Program-made: the position numbers and the translations under genes
From: Saprospiraceae bacterium
GTDB lineage: Bacteria; Bacteroidota; Bacteroidia; Chitinophagales; Saprospiraceae
Assembly: GCA_020630455.1 (NCBI GenBank)
Contig: JAHDBK010000036.1
Location: forward strand, 7,522 to 14,180
Direction of reading: 5' to 3'
DNA: 6,659 nt
The notes under the pieces: model-generated
Told to the model about the DNA's origin: nothing
The model's database searches: none
The model's input: only the letters and a program-made list of their open reading frames with translations
In this document: in pieces, positions 6,627-6,659 of the stretch
Layout of the letters: every line of letters starts with the position of its first letter
How positions within the stretch are numbered: position 1 is the first letter of the stretch

Positions 6627-6627
6627 C

Positions 6628-6635
6628 CAAGAGTA
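6628..6635 (-). promoter_or_regulatory. Possible Bacteroidota-type -7 promoter element
   Basis: On the minus strand these bases read TACTCTTG, one base off the Bacteroidota -7 consensus TAnnTTTG. The position, about 52 bases before the ATG, would start the transcript close to the 5' end of the inverted repeat, so the mRNA would carry much or all of the hairpin. No TTG or TTTG -33 element is visible in the 24 bases left before the window edge, so the call is weak. No Shine-Dalgarno sequence precedes the ATG, which is usual in this phylum. Confidence 0.2.
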
Positions 6636-6659
6636 TTAATATGAATAGTTTATATATAA

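Noticed and set aside
6641..6659. Possible start of a divergent plus-strand gene (ATG at 6641)
   Set aside because: Only six codons are visible before the edge and nothing identifies them as coding.

Overview
The window is AT-rich (about one third G+C by eye). It is almost entirely one very large gene on the minus strand. The gene starts with ATG at 6574-6576 and stays open through 2192 codons to position 1, so its 3' end lies beyond the left edge. No stop was met when it was read codon by codon, and recognisable domain motifs stay in this one frame throughout. The protein is a secreted, modular surface adhesin of the kind found in Bacteroidota (Flavobacteriia, Cytophagia and relatives). The evidence for that group is the SprB-type repeat, the PKD/Ig-like units with 'AG-x-D...C' starts, the SdrD_B-like domains, the codon choice (TTA, AGA, AAT, ATA) and the lack of a Shine-Dalgarno sequence.

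Layout from the N-terminus (right) to the left edge: signal peptide (6502-6576); twelve PKD/Ig-like units, most with a pair of cysteines (2989-6501), the fifth enlarged; one SprB-type repeat (2755-2988); an Ig-like unit with a glycine-rich loop (2509-2754); an Ig-like unit interrupted by a MAM-type domain (1792-2508, MAM at 1945-2400); then four SdrD_B-like Cna-B-fold domains (1-1791). The third SdrD_B domain is interrupted by a second jelly-roll-like insert (568-981), and the fourth is cut by the window edge. The likely arrangement is a long rod of Ig-like units and calcium-stabilised Cna-B units carrying binding modules as side branches. A C-terminal type IX secretion sorting domain would be expected past the left edge but is not visible.

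The only non-coding DNA is the 83 bases at 6577-6659. With the first codon it holds the most unusual feature of the window: an inverted repeat with 22-base arms and a 9-base loop (6574-6626), one end of which is the start codon itself. In the mRNA of the adhesin all 22 positions can pair, one as U-G, so the start codon would be held inside the stem. A weak Bacteroidota-type -7 element lies just upstream. No RNA gene, CRISPR array, insertion sequence or second gene is visible.
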